Assembly: GCF_017916325.1 (NCBI RefSeq) | Contig: NC_090138.1 | Coordinates: 191,001 to 255,000, forward strand | Source: Leishmania martiniquensis | Taxonomy: Eukaryota > Euglenozoa > Kinetoplastea > Trypanosomatida > Trypanosomatidae | DNA length: 64,000 nt | Reading direction: 5' to 3' | Shown here: positions 1-10,624 of the stretch, piece by piece | How positions within the stretch are numbered: position 1 is the first letter of the stretch | How the letters are laid out: each line of letters begins with the position of its first letter | The notes under the pieces: generated by a model | Database searches by the model: none | Told to the model about the DNA's origin: nothing | Seen by the model: the letters and a program-made list of their open reading frames with translations, nothing else | Program-made: the position numbers and the translations under genes

Positions 1-2
1 CT

Positions 3-3000
3 CCGCCCTCCTCTAGGGAGAAGAGCGAAGGGCATGCCGACAGGGATGCAACGGCGTCCGCGGAGAGGGCGGTGGATGAGGTGGAGCGCCTCCTTGCCGC
101 CACGGCGACGCGCGCTGCACCTGCCAGCCCGGCGCCATCTACGCAGACGCCTGCGCCCATGCTCGTCTCGTCGCCGCTGTCTACGACAGGCACCGCCACC
201 GCGGCATCCGACACGATCGTCAACCCAAGCGCCGCGCTGCACTACAAGGCCCTCCATCAAGCAGCAGAGAGCACGCGCGGCAGGGGCGGCCCGACGCACG
301 TGCAGTTGGAGCAGATCGACCGCCGCCGCAGCAAGCCAAGTCTGTCCGAGGCCGAGTTTTCCGTGGGGATGACGGAGCGGCTTCTGCCGGAGTTGCCGCG
401 TCTGCCGGCGCTGCATGAGGTGCACTACGGCGACGCTGTGGTGCAGGAGCTGGACCGCAGCGCCTACTTTGCCCTGAAGCAACGGGACACCACGAGCACG
501 GTCACCCCCTCCCAGAGGAGGGCGACGGCCACTCAAACCTCAGCAGACTCAGCGGCGGCACAGGACGACGCGGCCGTAGTCCTCATCAACGGCGAGGCGT
601 GTAGGGAACTAAGCCTGGATGAGGACTTGAGTGTGGCAAGCTTCGCGGCGTTTGACGCCGAGGCCGGTAAAGCGTTTCCAAGAGCGTCGACCTCCACCAC
701 GGCTGACGCCGCGTCAGATTTCGCCAGCCTCACCGCCACAGAAGGGCAGAGGGTCGCTGCCGATGGCGACGGTGGTTGTGGAAAGGTCGATACTGCTGCT
801 GCTGCTGCGATTGCCGGGCAGGGCGTCGAGGCTGACGATGCTGCGGCGCCTGGTAGCAACTTTGTTGACGACAACGACGCCGACGATGATGGTCTCTCGC
901 TGCAGCTCAACTTTGCTGCGGAGCGGCCTTGGTTTGTCCCGGCGTGCGGGGTCGTGCAGCTTCACCCGTTATCCTCGCACGACTGCGCACTGCTGCTGCG
1001 CTTTGTGCTGCGCCTACGTCAGCAGACCGAGGCCGACCTGGTGCCGTCGCTGCGCCGCGCGCTTATTGCTGCCGAGCAGCAGGCGACGGAGGCGGAGAGA
1101 GGGCCGGCGGAGGGAGGCGCGTCCGTGATGTCTGAGAAGCCGCCAGCGTCATCATCGGCCATGACTCGCGCGACCAGCCGTGGCCGCGGCTCGCGCCTGA
1201 CCTTAGCACACGTGCTTCGCTATCTAGACACCGCACCGCCGCCGGTCGTCCCCTTTACGGAGTCGCTCCCCGCCAGCCGCGCGGGCCTCTCTACGTCCAG
1301 CCCTCGCCCCGCTCCCCCCTCGCCCGCCTTTGTATTTCATCTCTACCTCGAGAACATCTCCTCGCAGAACGCCCTCGGACACCTCGCGGGCCTCTTCAGC
1401 ATCCCTCAACGCTCCTTCCACACGCACACCGCCGTGAGCAAGATGTCGTGCAGCACCGTGCTGTGCGCCATCGCTGAGAACTGCGTGCGGCGTGAGCACC
1501 TGCTGCTACTGAACACCCTGCGTCACCCCGGATTCGTGTTGCGCGTGAGCGACATCCAAGAAGTGCGCGAGGACGCATACAGCTCTGCTGACGGTGCGGC
1601 GGCGACGACGACGACGTCGCAGCGGCTCTTTCGCGAGATTGCGCGCTGGCAACCTCTCTACCACACCGAAGTGCTGCTGCGGCGTGTGTGCAGCGCTGCC
1701 AGCTCAGCGAGCGGCAGCGGCCTGTCGACACGGCAGCAGCTGGAGCACCGCCTCCGCGCGGTGCAAGCGGTCGGCGCCATCTGCTTCTGTGCAAACCGTG
1801 AGGCGTCACTGGCGCGGGCCGCAACGGACGTGTTGCATGGATTCTTCCGCTCTGCCCTGCTGAATGCACTGCAGCGCCACAAGGCGCCCGTGCCGCTGAC
1901 CCGCTTCCTGAAGCGTCCGAACTTCTCCACAGCGCAGCACGCGCACCACGTCAGCACCGATGCGACCGTGAGGCAAGTGCTGAAGGCGTTTATGCAGTGC
2001 AACGGTGACTGGCATGCCACAGTAGTGCGCACGCCGTACGTTTGGCGCCGCCGCTGGATCAACGCGCTGCGTGGGTTCGTCTGGAACACCATGGCGAGCC
2101 AGCGCATCCGCAAAGCGGGGCGGAAGGTCTGCATCGGCGACGTTGTGCTGAAGCCGGAGTACCGCGATGACGTGCATCGGCGCGGCATCATGACGGTCAG
2201 AGCCGAAGACGTGATGGTGGTGCAGACGGCTACGGAGGCGGCAGCAGCGTGCATGGAGGACGTCTTCATTCCTTTCCTCCGCGGCCGCTACCCAGCGCAT
2301 CTCTTCGCTGAGGAGTCCACCGGGCACCCGATCATGACGCGCACAAACATGCTGGCCCTGCTGCGAGCGATGCACGCGCCGCAGCTGCTCCTTGGCTTCA
2401 CGGATGAGATGCGGCTGCTGCTAGACGTCAGAGCCGACGTCTCACCGCTGCTCTTCCGCCGCCTGCTCGTGCGGCCGGTAGAGATGGAGTTCACGATCAT
2501 GGAGGATAAGCCACCGATGCGATCGCTGCACTTCGACGCCGCGCGGCTTCTCACCAATGACCGCTGGTTGGCTGCCGATGACGCAAAGCAGCAGCCGTCG
2601 TCGTCCGGGGCAAAGGTCGACGACGACAGCAGCAGTGGCGGCGGCGGTAGCGCTCCGCGTCCGACGGCGCTACCGCTGTCCCGGGCAAGTCATTTAATGC
2701 CGCCTAGTGAAGTGCTGGAGCGCACCACCCTCGGCTCTCGCCTCGCGCCCGGCATCCTCTCGGAGGACGTCTTCCGTGTCCCCTCCGCAGACGACTACGT
2801 GGTGCTTGGTCACGCCCACCGCCAGCTCGACGGCGACTTTGTCCCAGCAGCCCCGCACTCCGACACCGCGGCCGTCGGCGATCGCGTGTACTCGGTGTAC
2901 ATCCGCGCTGTGGTGGAGCACAACCTCGCCGGCCTTTCGAGCATACTCCGCGAGCATTTTGCGCTCTCTGGCATCGAGACGGAAGCAGATAGCGCGCTGC

Positions 3001-6000
3001 AGCACAAGGTGCACCGCATGCGGCGCGAGCTCGATCCCGAGACAGGGCTACTGACAGCACCGGTATTCTGCTCGACTTGCTACAACCGTGACCACGATAC
3101 ACAGGAGCAGTGCGCCGAGTACCAGTACAAGCGCCAGAAACGCAGCGCACAGCTCGACCTGGCTGCCGCGGCTCTCCAGCCGGTGGAAGAATCGCACATG
3201 TCGGCAAGGATGTGGGAGGGAAACGCGGAGCAGCCGGCGGCTGCGGTAGGGGAGGATGGACATCACGGCACCGCCAGAGAGGAGGCCTTGGTGAGTGGCA
3301 CGGCCTCCTCGACGTCGCAGGCGACGTCGAGCGCGCCGGCAACGGTGCCCGCGCGTACCGTATGCATGCGCTGGCGGCTGAGACGCCGCAATGACGAACA
3401 GCGATGGGGTGTTCATCTTTCAAAGGCACTGCACCTCATCGGCGTCGAAGATGCGTCACTCGTGCGGGAGGCCGCCGTGTGGTGTAGCGGCACCAGCGAG
3501 GGCGTGGACGCTGCGGCCAGCGCACCAGCGAGGGCCGTGGCCATGCCGGACGACGCCGAGACGTGTCCGTGGCCGTCCTCGTGGATCTCCCAGGCTGCCA
3601 TGCTGGGGCCGCAGGCGGCGCAGTCCTCATCGCCAGCGCTGCGCATCCTCGGGTTCCTCTTCGCCGCGCTTTGTGGCAGTGCCGGCACGGCCACCGATAC
3701 GGTCCCGCCACAGCGGAATGCGCTTCCAGAGCTTCTGGAGCGGTGTCGGGTCCTGCGGCTGCGACCAGCTGCGTCGGCGTTGACGCTGCCGCCAGCGCGT
3801 GGGGCGTCGGCGGCGTCTCTGCCGCTGACGGCGTGCCAATGGCGCTTGGCAAAGGTCAACGCGGCGTCCGTCGCGAGTCAGCGCGACGTGGCCGCCGCTC
3901 TGCTCACCAGTGCCGCCCAGTCGCGCGAGGTGTGGCTCACCTTTGAGATAGCCATCGACGTCACGGCCGCGGAGGGCAGCGCCGTTGTGCGGAGGCGTGG
4001 CCATGCCGTCGCCGATCCCTCGCGAGGCGTCGCCCCGCCGAGCGCCTCTGCGACGCCGCCACAGCAGTGGCACGGGAAAGGGGCGGAGATGCGACGTACC
4101 TTGAGCAAGGTTGGCCCCGACACCCAGCGGTGGGTCGGAAGCATGCCGCACCGAATCACCGTCGTCCTGAAGAAGCACCGTCGCGACATGCAGGCACATC
4201 GCTCGTGGGGGCTGCAGCTTGACGGGGCTGACATGACGCTCGTGAACTTCGCGGCGCTGGTGCAGAAGTTTATGGCTGGCACAGGCACGCGCGACTTGCA
4301 GCGGCAGGGCGGCGGTCACAGCTCCGTTGCCTCCATCGCCCCCGGAGAAGTGTTTCCTCGTCTCAGCAGCAGCATCAGCAGCAGCAGCGACACTGGTTGC
4401 CACCCTCACAACGCCGCAAAGCTGCTCAGCGACATTGAGCCCACGTTAGCGCCGCTCCTCAACGACATGTACCGCGTCGTGCGCATCCACCACACGCCGG
4501 TGCGCCACAAAGCAGAAGCGGCGCGCGCGATGGCGGCCTTTCAGGCATCGCTCGACACGGCGTTGGCGTCGGCAGACGCCGTCGCGCCGTCCTCGCAGCC
4601 CACCGGCGGCAGCCATGGCATCGAAAGCGCGAGCACGTCAGCACCCGCCGAGCACTTCTTCCTCACCCTCACACTAGAGCGCAAGGCCTCCAGCTACGGG
4701 CTCTGCAGCTCGCCGGACCCGGAGGAGGGGCAGGCGCCTGCAGCCCCTGAGCTCAGCAGCCGCGGCGGTGCTCCGGTGTCTGCGAACACGTTCCCGTCTC
4801 CAGAGACGGCATCTCCAGCCGCAGCGGTGGTGGACGCAGCTCTTCTGTCAGGTTTGGCAACAGAGCGCTGCCCGGTGCAGCCCATCACGGCAGCGCAGCT
4901 TTCGCGCAGCGTCGTCACGATTGCCATCAACCGTCTGCTGCTGACGAGCGCGACGAGGGACAAGTGGGGGCTGCGGCTGCAGCGGGGCACGCGGCGGCTG
5001 AAAGGCATCCAATGCAATGAGTGCTTCAGCTTCCACGTCTTCGCCAGCAAAAAGCCGCAGGGGACGCGCATCGCCGACACGCTGCGCCTCGTCCCCTCCT
5101 CCACTGCCACAGCGGGGGCGGCAGCAGGCAGCGGTGCGTCGACCTCGCCGACGGCACGGCGCGCTCATCATCTCTACTACGTGGAGCGTGTGAACCACAC
5201 GGTGGTACGTGCGCACGCAGAGCTGCGCCAGGCACTGCAAGCGGCAGCCCAACCGACCCAGCAGCAGGAGCACTCCGCGCGTGGCCTGGTGGCGGTGCCG
5301 GGGCTACCCCCAGAGTCTGTGACGTTGAGCGTCCGCCAGTTCCCGCTGCTACGGCTGTCAGCAACCGTCCGTCGCGGCGGCGTGGGTGAAGAGAGTGCGC
5401 TCAGCCCTGTGGGTCTTCAGGTGGACAAGCACATGCACGTAGTCGCTGTGTTCGCGGGAAGCCCTATGGCCCGCGCCCTCGACGAAGCTGCAGGTCCCCT
5501 CTGCTCTATTCGGCGGCTGATCCGCGACCGCAGCGACGCTCGAGGTGCCACAGCCACCCCGCCAGAGGTTGAGCCAAAGGAAGCGTGGGGTGCTGTTCAC
5601 GATGCGCGGCTACGGCAAGCGCTGGAGCGGGTGGACACCGCAGTCTCCGCGGCCTGTGGCGGCTCCGATGGCGGAAGCGCAGGTGGTGTCCACGGCAACA
5701 GCCGCCAAGACGGGCGCATGGCGAGAAGAGGGGCGGCAAGCGTGCAGACGACGCGGCAGCAGCACCAGTGGGATTACGGCATGGACGAGGATGACCGTGG
5801 CAGCGACGGCGTTGGCGACGGTGCCCCTGATGTTCATGGGAAGGCGGCAGCCGACAGGACGTCCCCGAGCGCGTCGGCGACGCAGACACCACCTTTGCCC
5901 GCGCCGCTCGCAGCGAATCAGCCGACTTTCCGCGAGGCTCTTCGTGACCTTGCCACGAGCGCGGCACATGTGCAGCAGCAGTTCGGCAAGTGCACCATGG

Positions 6001-6329
6001 TGGACGGTGTGCAGATGGTGCAAGCGACTATGCTGGAGGAATTCGCGCTGGCACAGCTAGCTAAGCTGAACCTTCACCCCAGACCAACATCGAGCGGCGC
6101 ATCATCCTCCGAGGACGCGGCGGAGGAGACGGTGATGCTGGCAGCGATACCGAGAGAGCTGGCGCAGCTGCGTGAGCGTCTCGCCGCGGTACATTACGAC
6201 GTTCGCTGGGAGGTGGTGTACGCAGTGGAGTCGAATCGGCCACTGCGCACGCCAGCGGACTTGGCGGCCGCCCTCGCGCCTGGCGTTGCCGAGGAGACCA
6301 TCGTTCTTCAGCAGCTGATGGAGGACTGA
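3..6329 (+). CDS. Giant kinetoplastid protein with degenerate PDZ-like modules (5'-truncated)
   Basis: The frame is open to the left edge of the window, so the N-terminus is missing; about 2,108 residues are visible. I do not recognise the protein as a whole. Numbering from the GTG at 72, the C-terminal half repeats a short signature, a Trp-Gly or Gly followed by a hydrophobic-x-hydrophobic stretch and a hydrophobic beta-like segment: RWGVHL near 1110, SWGLQL near 1377, KWGLRL near 1630 and PVGLQV near 1777. The last is followed by VVAVFAGSPMARAL, which resembles the core of a PDZ domain. A possible zinc-binding cluster (CSTC then C) lies near residue 1000. Long Ala/Ser/Thr-rich low-complexity linkers separate the modules. 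No membrane segment is evident. A scaffold role is inference from the PDZ-like repeats only. The frame ends at a TGA at 6327-6329. Confidence 0.85.
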   Translation, partial: PPSSREKSEGHADRDATASAERAVDEVERLLAATATRAAPASPAPSTQTPAPMLVSSPLSTTGTATAASDTIVNPSAALHYKALHQAAESTRGRGGPTHVQLEQIDRRRSKPSLSEAEFSVGMTERLLPELPRLPALHEVHYGDAVVQELDRSAYFALKQRDTTSTVTPSQRRATATQTSADSAAAQDDAAVVLINGEACRELSLDEDLSVASFAAFDAEAGKAFPRASTSTTADAASDFASLTATEGQRVAADGDGGCGKVDTAAAAAIAGQGVEADDAAAPGSNFVDDNDADDDGLSLQLNFAAERPWFVPACGVVQLHPLSSHDCALLLRFVLRLRQQTEADLVPSLRRALIAAEQQATEAERGPAEGGASVMSEKPPASSSAMTRATSRGRGSRLTLAHVLRYLDTAPPPVVPFTESLPASRAGLSTSSPRPAPPSPAFVFHLYLENISSQNALGHLAGLFSIPQRSFHTHTAVSKMSCSTVLCAIAENCVRREHLLLLNTLRHPGFVLRVSDIQEVREDAYSSADGAAATTTTSQRLFREIARWQPLYHTEVLLRRVCSAASSASGSGLSTRQQLEHRLRAVQAVGAICFCANREASLARAATDVLHGFFRSALLNALQRHKAPVPLTRFLKRPNFSTAQHAHHVSTDATVRQVLKAFMQCNGDWHATVVRTPYVWRRRWINALRGFVWNTMASQRIRKAGRKVCIGDVVLKPEYRDDVHRRGIMTVRAEDVMVVQTATEAAAACMEDVFIPFLRGRYPAHLFAEESTGHPIMTRTNMLALLRAMHAPQLLLGFTDEMRLLLDVRADVSPLLFRRLLVRPVEMEFTIMEDKPPMRSLHFDAARLLTNDRWLAADDAKQQPSSSGAKVDDDSSSGGGGSAPRPTALPLSRASHLMPPSEVLERTTLGSRLAPGILSEDVFRVPSADDYVVLGHAHRQLDGDFVPAAPHSDTAAVGDRVYSVYIRAVVEHNLAGLSSILREHFALSGIETEADSALQHKVHRMRRELDPETGLLTAPVFCSTCYNRDHDTQEQCAEYQYKRQKRSAQLDLAAAALQPVEESHMSARMWEGNAEQPAAAVGEDGHHGTAREEALVSGTASSTSQATSSAPATVPARTVCMRWRLRRRNDEQRWGVHLSKALHLIGVEDASLVREAAVWCSGTSEGVDAAASAPARAVAMPDDAETCPWPSSWISQAAMLGPQAAQSSSPALRILGFLFAALCGSAGTATDTVPPQRNALPELLERCRVLRLRPAASALTLPPARGASAASLPLTACQWRLAKVNAASVASQRDVAAALLTSAAQSREVWLTFEIAIDVTAAEGSAVVRRRGHAVADPSRGVAPPSASATPPQQWHGKGAEMRRTLSKVGPDTQRWVGSMPHRITVVLKKHRRDMQAHRSWGLQLDGADMTLVNFAALVQKFMAGTGTRDLQRQGGGHSSVASIAPGEVFPRLSSSISSSSDTGCHPHNAAKLLSDIEPTLAPLLNDMYRVVRIHHTPVRHKAEAARAMAAFQASLDTALASADAVAPSSQPTGGSHGIESASTSAPAEHFFLTLTLERKASSYGLCSSPDPEEGQAPAAPELSSRGGAPVSANTFPSPETASPAAAVVDAALLSGLATERCPVQPITAAQLSRSVVTIAINRLLLTSATRDKWGLRLQRGTRRLKGIQCNECFSFHVFASKKPQGTRIADTLRLVPSSTATAGAAAGSGASTSPTARRAHHLYYVERVNHTVVRAHAELRQALQAAAQPTQQQEHSARGLVAVPGLPPESVTLSVRQFPLLRLSATVRRGGVGEESALSPVGLQVDKHMHVVAVFAGSPMARALDEAAGPLCSIRRLIRDRSDARGATATPPEVEPKEAWGAVHDARLRQALERVDTAVSAACGGSDGGSAGGVHGNSRQDGRMARRGAASVQTTRQQHQWDYGMDEDDRGSDGVGDGAPDVHGKAAADRTSPSASATQTPPLPAPLAANQPTFREALRDLATSAAHVQQQFGKCTMVDGVQMVQATMLEEFALAQLAKLNLHPRPTSSGASSSEDAAEETVMLAAIPRELAQLRERLAAVHYDVRWEVVYAVESNRPLRTPADLAAALAPGVAEETIVLQQLMED

Positions 6330-8014
6330 CACACGGCCAGGAGAGCCTCCGCGTAAGAAGGCGAAATGGCGGGCGCTGTCGGAAGAGGGCATGAGCGACG
6401 AAGGTGCGGGGTGAAGTGGACGGTTACGCCGCCACCGGTGCTCACCATCCATGCATCGTCGCTGAGCAATCTGACTACCGCGCGCATGTGTATTTCTATT
6501 CTCGTGACGTGTGTGTGTGTGTGCGTGTGCGTGTGTGCGTCTCTGCATGCGGTGGGCGGTGAGGGAAGGAGGGGGGAGGGGTGGTCGGAGCGGTCTGGAG
6601 GAGGGGGTGACACTGTCGCTCATGTGAGGTGCTGCCGCTTTCCTGTTCCTGTTGCACCGTTGAGAATCGTCGTGGGACAAACACTCGCAGGCACGTGCGC
6701 GTATACGCACCGTCACGCAGATGCATTAGGGCGTCTCTATGATGTGTCTGTGTTCGTGTGTGCGTGTGTGTGCGTCCGTCGCTTCCTCACACGTGTGTTC
6801 TGTGCCCCCTCCCCTCCCCCCTCTCCGCTCCTCCGCCCCGCCCACCTCCTCTCTCCTCTCTTGTAGACCGAAGCTGCGCAGTAATCGTCACGTAAAGGGA
6901 AAGAGTCGCACCACGTCCGAATAAAAGACCTCACATAAGTAAACGAAGAGAATGGCAAAGGTGGTGCGCGGGGGGGCGGAGGGATGGGAAGTGTGCGCAT
7001 CAACTCGAGGCAACAGTCGCACGCGCGCATGCGCCCCCCCTTGTTGAACTGAAGGGCGAGTCTCGCAACGCAGCGGGAGGGCTTCGGGGAGGGGGGGCCA
7101 GTACGACTGGTACGCAGTCACCTCTGTTACCCACCGCCCGGCTTCCTCCCACCTTCGCGCACCTTTTGGGCGCTTCCTTGAAAGGGTTGTGCGCGATGAA
7201 AGAGCTCGTCGCAGAAGCCCCTCCCGAGCAGGAATGGCGAGCGCACGGTAAGCACCCGCTACGTGTCGGCCCTCTCTCCCCCCCCCCCACCCCCACCCGC
7301 ACACAGAGACGCACAACACACACACACACCCTTGCCGCTACACAAGAGCACGCGGAAAGGGAAAGAGAGAGGGAGAGGCAGGCAGACAGATGTTCCGCCT
7401 CGCCCGCTCTCTCCTCTGCGTCCTTTATGCAGTATGAACGCGAGCTGCTCCGTTGGCAATCACGATAGCCCTTCTCTGCATCTCCATCACTCTCACCCAC
7501 CCACTCTGACCCCACACCACACAACGTGGCAGTACCCGCCGCCCCCCCTTCCTACGACTACTCGTACACGCAAGTGCACACCCCCGGACGCTCCGCATCC
7601 TGTTCATTAGCCGTTGCCCCTTTCCCACAGCTGCAGCCGGCCTATCTGTGTGTGTGTGTGTGCATGTGTGTGTGCGCGACGCGCGTCTGCCGATTTGTAC
7701 TCATTCAAGTACTAGGAGAGAGGTACGCCAAAGGCAGACGCGCTCATATTTTTTTTTCGGGAAGAACGCCGCCCTAGGCACGAGACGCACACGTGAGCGT
7801 AACAACTCAAGACGCAAAGCGGCAAGCAGCTCTGCTCGAGGACTCGTGTGCCTCTCTCAACCAAGCGTCTTTCAGCGCCAGTGTCTGTGGCTCGTCCTGT
7901 GAAAGTGCGAGCGGGAACAGGCGTTGCTGCGTTCTGCCTGTAGTCCTCTGGCAACCCTCCTCTCGCGCCCGCCCGCCCCCTCCCTTACCCTTCCCTTGTG
8001 CCAGCAAGCACACA
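6330..8014. other. Intergenic/UTR spacer
   Basis: No credible gene. It holds the 3' UTR of the giant protein gene and the leader of Rpt4, with GT-rich tracts near 6508-6538 and 7645-7675, CA near 7312-7329, and long pyrimidine stretches. Short frames here are repeat-derived. Confidence 0.7.
7953..8004 (+). promoter_or_regulatory. Putative spliced-leader acceptor for Rpt4
   Basis: A C/T-rich tract at about 7953-7997 is followed by the first AG at 8003-8004, only 10 nt before the ATG at 8015. Trypanosomatid mRNAs are trans-spliced at the first AG after a polypyrimidine tract. This explains why the frame, open from 7793, should start at 8015. Confidence 0.45.
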
Positions 8015-9205
8015 ATGCAGAGCCACACCGCCTTCGACCCGGAGCGTGAGGCGCTCCGAAGCGAAGCCATCAAGAAGACGGTGGAACGCAACGTCACGCA
8101 GGCTCGCTTGCGTAAGGTGAACGAAGACGTCAAGCTGCAGCAGCGGGAGCTGGACAAGGTGGAGGACCAAGTCAACGCCCTCCTCAGCATTGGCCACTAC
8201 GTGGGGGAGGTGCTCAAGCGCGTGGATGAAGAGCGCTTCATCGTGAAGAGCATCAGCGGTGCGCGTCACCTGGTCGGCTATCGAAAGAGTATCAAGCCGG
8301 AGAAGCTGAAGTTTGGCGCCCGTGTCGCGCTGGAGATCACCACCTTCACGATCGTGAAGGTGCTGCCGCGCGAGGTGGATCCGCAGGTGTACAGCATGCA
8401 GTATATGTCCAGCGACAAGGACGTGTCCTTTCAGGACATCGGCGGACTTCAGCCGCAGATGCGCCAGATGCGTGAGGTGATTGAGCTTCCGCTGACAAAT
8501 CCGGAGCTGTTCACGCGCGTCGGTATCGCGCCGCCGAAGGGCGTGCTGCTCTACGGCCCGCCCGGCACCGGCAAGACGCTGCTCGCCAAGGCCATCGCTG
8601 CCAACGTCGATGCCGCGTTCCTCAAGATCGTTGCCTCCTCCATCGTCGACAAGTACATTGGCGAGTCAGCCCGTGTTATTCGCGAGATGTTCGCCTACGC
8701 GCGCGAGCACGAGCCGTGCATTATCTTCATCGATGAGGTGGATGCCATCGGTAGCAAGCGTATCGAGGGCTCCTCCTCCGATCGCGAAATTCAGCGTACG
8801 CTGATGGAGCTGCTCAACCAGATGGACGGCTTCGATACCCTGGGTAAGGTGAAGGTCATCATGGCGACGAACCGGCCCGACACCCTCGACGCGGCGCTGA
8901 TGCGGCCCGGCCGCCTCGACCGAAAAATTGAAATCCCTCTGCCGAATGAAGCGGGGCGGCTCGACGTCCTCCGCATTCACTCAGCGAAGATAACAAAAAA
9001 GGGCGACATCGACTTCGAGGGCGTCGTGAAGCTGTCGGAGGGCTTCAACGGCGCTGATCTGCGCAACGTGTGCACGGAGGCCGGCATGTTTGCCATCCGC
9101 GCCGGCCGCGACTACGTCGAGAACAGCGACTTCAACAAGGCCGTCCGCAAGGTTGCTGACATGAAGCGGCTGGAGGGCACGGCGCACCAGTACTCGGACC
9201 AGTAA
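8015..9205 (+). CDS. RPT4: 26S proteasome regulatory AAA-ATPase subunit Rpt4 (PSMC6)
   Basis: A 396-residue protein, close to the ~390 residues usual for Rpt4. It is one of six ATPases in the base of the 19S particle that unfolds ubiquitylated substrates and threads them into the 20S core. Visible features in order: an N-terminal coiled coil (about 25-55), an OB-like region, Walker A GPPGTGKT at 181-188, Walker [12 protein letters not shown] from 236, the second region of homology with the arginine finger ([20 protein letters not shown]), and a C-terminal lid containing [20 protein letters not shown]. The lid and the [13 protein letters not shown] stretch point to Rpt4 over the other Rpt paralogs. 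There is no C-terminal HbYX motif, as known for Rpt4. The frame is open from 7793, but the first ATG, at 8015, gives the family N-terminus. Confidence 0.95.
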   Translation: MQSHTAFDPEREALRSEAIKKTVERNVTQARLRKVNEDVKLQQRELDKVEDQVNALLSIGHYVGEVLKRVDEERFIVKSISGARHLVGYRKSIKPEKLKFGARVALEITTFTIVKVLPREVDPQVYSMQYMSSDKDVSFQDIGGLQPQMRQMREVIELPLTNPELFTRVGIAPPKGVLLYGPPGTGKTLLAKAIAANVDAAFLKIVASSIVDKYIGESARVIREMFAYAREHEPCIIFIDEVDAIGSKRIEGSSSDREIQRTLMELLNQMDGFDTLGKVKVIMATNRPDTLDAALMRPGRLDRKIEIPLPNEAGRLDVLRIHSAKITKKGDIDFEGVVKLSEGFNGADLRNVCTEAGMFAIRAGRDYVENSDFNKAVRKVADMKRLEGTAHQYSDQ

Positions 9206-10624
9206 GGAAGAAGCCGTTACAGCTGGTGGCGGCGTCGATGCCGAGTCGCGGACTGCCTCTCTAATGCACCGTGGTGACTCGCCTGTGACGTCGTGGGGCT
9301 GTGGATGCGCACACGTGTGCGTGTCTGCGTGTGTGAATGCCGGAGTCGGGGAACCGTGGGCACACCAACTGCCGACACCTCCTTGGCCGCCGCGGTCGCC
9401 TCCGCGCAGCTGTGCCCTGTGGACGTTTCCCCTTGTCAGAGAAGCGCGCGCGTACACACACACACACGTACGCACCCTTTCGTTGCTTGTGTCGATGTTT
9501 ATTGTCGGTTGCCGCACTTGGGAGGCACACATCTGCGCGCGTGCGTGTCCGTCTGTATCCTGTGATTTATGCGTGATGTCCCTCACGCACGCACTCTCTC
9601 TCTTTCCCTCTGTTCCTCCATCCCTTCCCTTCCAACGGAAGGAGAAGCAAATCGGCATCCGCGAGCTCGGTGTAAGCCGTGGAGACGGCGCGACGTGGGC
9701 GTGGCGGTATGACACGCGGGAGAGAAGGGAGGAGCGCGGGCGGATGGCGGCATCATCGCGCGGCTGTGTGTGTGTGTGTCCTCTGAAGAGGAATCGCCCT
9801 CAGCAATCACACCACAACAACAGTTTCACACCCACACGTTGTTTTGTCGTCGCCTCTCTTCCTCCTGCCCACTCCCACCCCATCCCTGCGTGCCGACTTT
9901 ATCTTTCCACAGGCACCAACGTATCGCGCGCCCCTCGCCCTACCTCGTAGCGCCAGGCGTCCGCGCTTTCCCCGCTCTGCCGTGCCCCCCTGCGAACCAA
10001 GCCGCCGCTTCCCGGTGGCAGCACTCCGAGGCACGCACCCCCCCGCCCCCACCACCGCCTTTCGCGCCCTCCTCAGTTGCTCCGCGCGCGTGTGCGTGTG
10101 AGCGTGTGTATGCGCTTCCACTCTCTCCTACGGCCTTCCGTTTCGCTTCGCTTGCTGCACAACGTCACCACGCCACGACGGACACTCGTCATGCCTCTTC
10201 CTCCGGCATCCCTATTGCGCGTGCGTGTGCCCTGAAAAGGGGACACGCTGCTGCTGCTGCTGCTACGGGCACTCTGGAAGGGGTACACAGAAGGGCTGAG
10301 AGGCTTCGACTCGCTCGTGTGTTCGGCTCTCCACCCTCTCTGCAAAATTAAACGCGCTCGTAAGCGAAAGCGGTGGCAGCCCATCACCCATAGAGGGAGG
10401 GGAGGGGGGGGAGGCCGCCGGTGACACGCGTGGCGGAGGGTCTTCTCCTGTGCCGTCCTCATGCGCCGCGAGTCACCCTCCCTTCCTCCCCACACACACA
10501 CACAAAGATATACGCACACGTACACGTGATAGGTGGAGCCGGGCGCTGTGCTCCTCATCCGCGCCGTCCGCCGCCGCCGGCCCCCTCCTCTCCCTGTACC
10601 AAGCGGTGCTCTGTCGCCCATCTT
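9206..10624. other. Intergenic/UTR spacer
   Basis: No convincing gene. It contains GT- and CA-rich patches (about 9313-9330, 9455-9470, 9764-9780, 10494-10505) and pyrimidine-rich tracts that probably serve trans-splicing of the next gene. A 251-codon frame on the - strand (10,828-10,073) runs through this low-complexity DNA and shows no domain. Confidence 0.65.

Noticed and set aside
6496..6866. Frames made of repeated Cys-Val and Thr-His
   Set aside because: Translations of GT/CA microsatellites in UTRs.
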